DNA of 16,609 nucleotides from an uncultured Verrucomicrobiales bacterium (GTDB taxonomy: Bacteria; Verrucomicrobiota; Verrucomicrobiia; Verrucomicrobiales; Akkermansiaceae). Positions 15,174 through 16,609 of this stretch are shown here, piece after piece. The notes beneath the pieces were generated by a model, which ran no database searches, was not told the DNA's origin, and saw nothing but the letters and a program-made list of their open reading frames with translations. Location: the NCBI GenBank assembly GCA_937885815.1, contig CALABM010000253.1, forward strand, positions 1 to 16,609. The letters run 5' to 3'. How positions within the stretch are numbered: position 1 is the first letter of the stretch; every line of letters starts with the position of its first letter. Position numbers and translations under genes: made by a program.

Positions 15174-16609
15174 TCAGTTTTCTTTTGTGGCGGTGCTGTA
15201 ATCGTATCGATAGTAGCTGTATGCGTATCCGTATGAGGAATAACTATTTGCATTGAAATTCACGGCATTCAGCACGAGGGCTGCGTGCGGAAGTTTTCCT
15301 TCCTTTGCCATGTGCTCCACTTGCCGAAGGTATCGCTTATCGATGTTGCCTGCGCGTACAATATACAGCGTCATATCGCAGTGAGCAGCGATGATATCAG
15401 CATCGGCCATCACGCCACAGGGGGGCGCATCTACAAGCACGATGTCGTACTGCCGGTTCAGCGTTTGCAGAAGCTCTCCCAGAAGCGGCTGAGAAAGAAG
15501 TGTGACGGGGTGTGGTACTTCCGGCCCGGCATAGAGGATATCCGGCATGTGTGAGGGGAACGTATTAGCAAGTTCCTTGTTGTCCGTGTTCCGAATGGTG
15601 TGAATCAGGCGTGAGATGTCCTTTTCTCGGCGCAGTAGATAGGAGGTGAGTCCCGCTCGCCCGCGCCCGCCCAGTCTGCGGCTCAGGGAGGTTTTGCGCA
15701 AATCAGCATCCACCATCAGTACGCTGTGCCCGGTGCGTGCAAAGGTGGCAGCAAGATTCGCGGCGATAAAGCTCTTGCCTTCGTTCGGGCGGGTGGACGT
15801 CAGCAGGATGATGAGTCCGCGTCCATCTCCCGCGGGCAGGAAGTTTTCCGCATTATTACGGAGAATGTGCAGCCCCTCCGCCATGGGCGAATGCGGGTTA
15901 CGGATAAAGACGTCCTTCGTGGATACTTCTCGCCGCTTCAGCAGAGGGAGCTCGGCCAGCACCGGTAGAGAGCAGTGCCCGGCAATATCACGGCGGCATT
16001 TTACACTATTGTCCAGCATGGAGAAGCCCACGAGTAAAACCATGGCAAGGGAGGCGCCTCCACCGGCTCCGCCCAGCACGAAAAGTGAGGTGTGCGGGGC
16101 TACGGGGCTATCCGGCCCGTGGGCGGACTCCAGTACACGCGCGCCCGGAGTGGCAATGGCCAGTGCAAGGGCATTTTCTTGTTCCTTGGTAAGCAAGAGC
16201 ATATACAGCGCCTCGCGCACCTTGTGTTCTCGCAGAAGCGGGGTAAGATGCCTTGCATTCTCATTGAGTTGGGCCATGCGTTGCTCGTGTTCGCTGCGTT
16301 TTTGCAGCAGCATGGCAAGCTCTTGCTCAAGATTCTGCAGGTGATGCCCAAGGGCGCGGGTGGCAGCGGCGAGTGTGGCGGCCATCTGCTCGCGGTGGGC
16401 CACGATGATGGGATTTCGCTCGCCTGCGCTTTCGGCGATGCGGCGGTACTCCAGGCAGGCCTCGTTATAGGCGGCAATGGTACCGCTGAGGGCGGCGTCT
16501 GAGTCCCCATTCTCCACGGTGATGAGTTCGCTGCGGCTGCCTGCCTCCTGCATGGCTTCGGCTAGATTCTGCGTGAGACGAATGCGGGAGCGGAGGCGGA
16601 AGATGTAGT
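15174..16609 (-). CDS. wzc: Wzc-type bacterial tyrosine autokinase / chain-length regulator, 5' end outside window
   Basis: This is the C-terminal 478 or so residues of a fused inner-membrane polysaccharide co-polymerase and BY-kinase. The frame stays open to the right edge, so the Wzz-type N-terminus is cut off. Counted from the Met at 16553: a long helical, coiled-coil-like periplasmic region (about 20-125), a transmembrane helix (about 156-179), then the cytoplasmic kinase. The kinase has Walker A STRPNEGKS (253-261), Walker A' LMVDADLRK (279-287) and Walker B IVLVDAPP (371-378). The tail (438-452) contains eight tyrosines in about 15 residues, the usual autophosphorylation cluster. It would bind ATP, phosphorylate itself in a ring of subunits and control polymer length and export. 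Kinase and membrane parts are fused, as in Gram-negative Wzc rather than the split CpsC/CpsD of Firmicutes. The phosphatase gene follows at once. Confidence 0.94.
   Translation of the reverse strand, partial: YIFRLRSRIRLTQNLAEAMQEAGSRSELITVENGDSDAALSGTIAAYNEACLEYRRIAESAGERNPIIVAHREQMAATLAAATRALGHHLQNLEQELAMLLQKRSEHEQRMAQLNENARHLTPLLREHKVREALYMLLLTKEQENALALAIATPGARVLESAHGPDSPVAPHTSLFVLGGAGGGASLAMVLLVGFSMLDNSVKCRRDIAGHCSLPVLAELPLLKRREVSTKDVFIRNPHSPMAEGLHILRNNAENFLPAGDGRGLIILLTSTRPNEGKSFIAANLAATFARTGHSVLMVDADLRKTSLSRRLGGRGRAGLTSYLLRREKDISRLIHTIRNTDNKELANTFPSHMPDILYAGPEVPHPVTLLSQPLLGELLQTLNRQYDIVLVDAPPCGVMADADIIAAHCDMTLYIVRAGNIDKRYLRQVEHMAKEGKLPHAALVLNAVNFNANSYSSYGYAYSYYRYDYSTATKEN

Noticed and set aside
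15646..16344. Plus-strand open frame of 232 codons, Ser/Arg/Pro rich
   Set aside because: It is antisense to the kinase; the low-complexity composition is typical of reverse-strand translation of a GC-rich gene.
1..16609. tRNA/rRNA genes, CRISPR arrays, insertion sequences or a defence system
   Set aside because: No cloverleaf-like or repeat-spacer pattern, transposase motif or terminal inverted repeats were seen; every coding frame fits polysaccharide synthesis.

Overview
The window is one continuous minus-strand operon for a Wzx/Wzy-dependent surface polysaccharide (capsule, exopolysaccharide or O-antigen-like polymer). Transcription runs from base 16609 down to base 58. All 13 genes (14 reading frames, because one glycosyltransferase is split) lie on the minus strand. 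They are packed with gaps of 0 to 33 bases, or overlap by 4 to 26 bases. I found no RNA genes, insertion sequences, CRISPR arrays or internal promoters, and no gene-free stretch longer than about 60 bases.

Layout in the direction of transcription: a membrane tyrosine autokinase/chain-length regulator (Wzc type; its N-terminus lies outside the window), a PHP-family tyrosine phosphatase (CpsB/YwqE type), the priming phosphoglycosyl transferase, a WecG/TagA/CpsF (GT26) transferase, three GT4 transferases, a Wzy-like polymerase, a GT2 transferase, two more GT4 transferases, a GT4 split into two frames by a one-base shift, a fused iron-sulfur FrhB-like plus polysaccharide pyruvyl transferase protein, and a Wzx flippase. 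A strong hairpin follows the last stop codon.

Inferred pathway: the priming enzyme places a sugar-phosphate on undecaprenyl phosphate. The GT26, GT4 and GT2 enzymes extend the repeat unit on the cytoplasmic face, and the pyruvyl transferase domain probably decorates a sugar. Wzx flips the unit and Wzy polymerises it. The kinase and phosphatase control chain length and export by cycling phosphate on the tyrosine-rich tail. The window holds one primer and eight extension transferases (one disrupted), so the repeat unit could be large. Nucleotide-sugar synthesis genes and an outer-membrane export channel are absent here and must be encoded elsewhere.

Organism: a diderm (or at least Wzx/Wzy-using) bacterium of moderately high GC. 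Shine-Dalgarno motifs are missing at every start I checked. A fused Wzc-type kinase is paired with a PHP phosphatase, and the FrhB-like domain suggests an anaerobe. A gut anaerobe of the Verrucomicrobiota (Akkermansia-like) or Bacteroidota type fits, but this assignment is a low-confidence inference. The two items most worth a second look are the FrhB/pyruvyl-transferase fusion at 1583-3880 and the frameshifted GT4 at 3877-4942.
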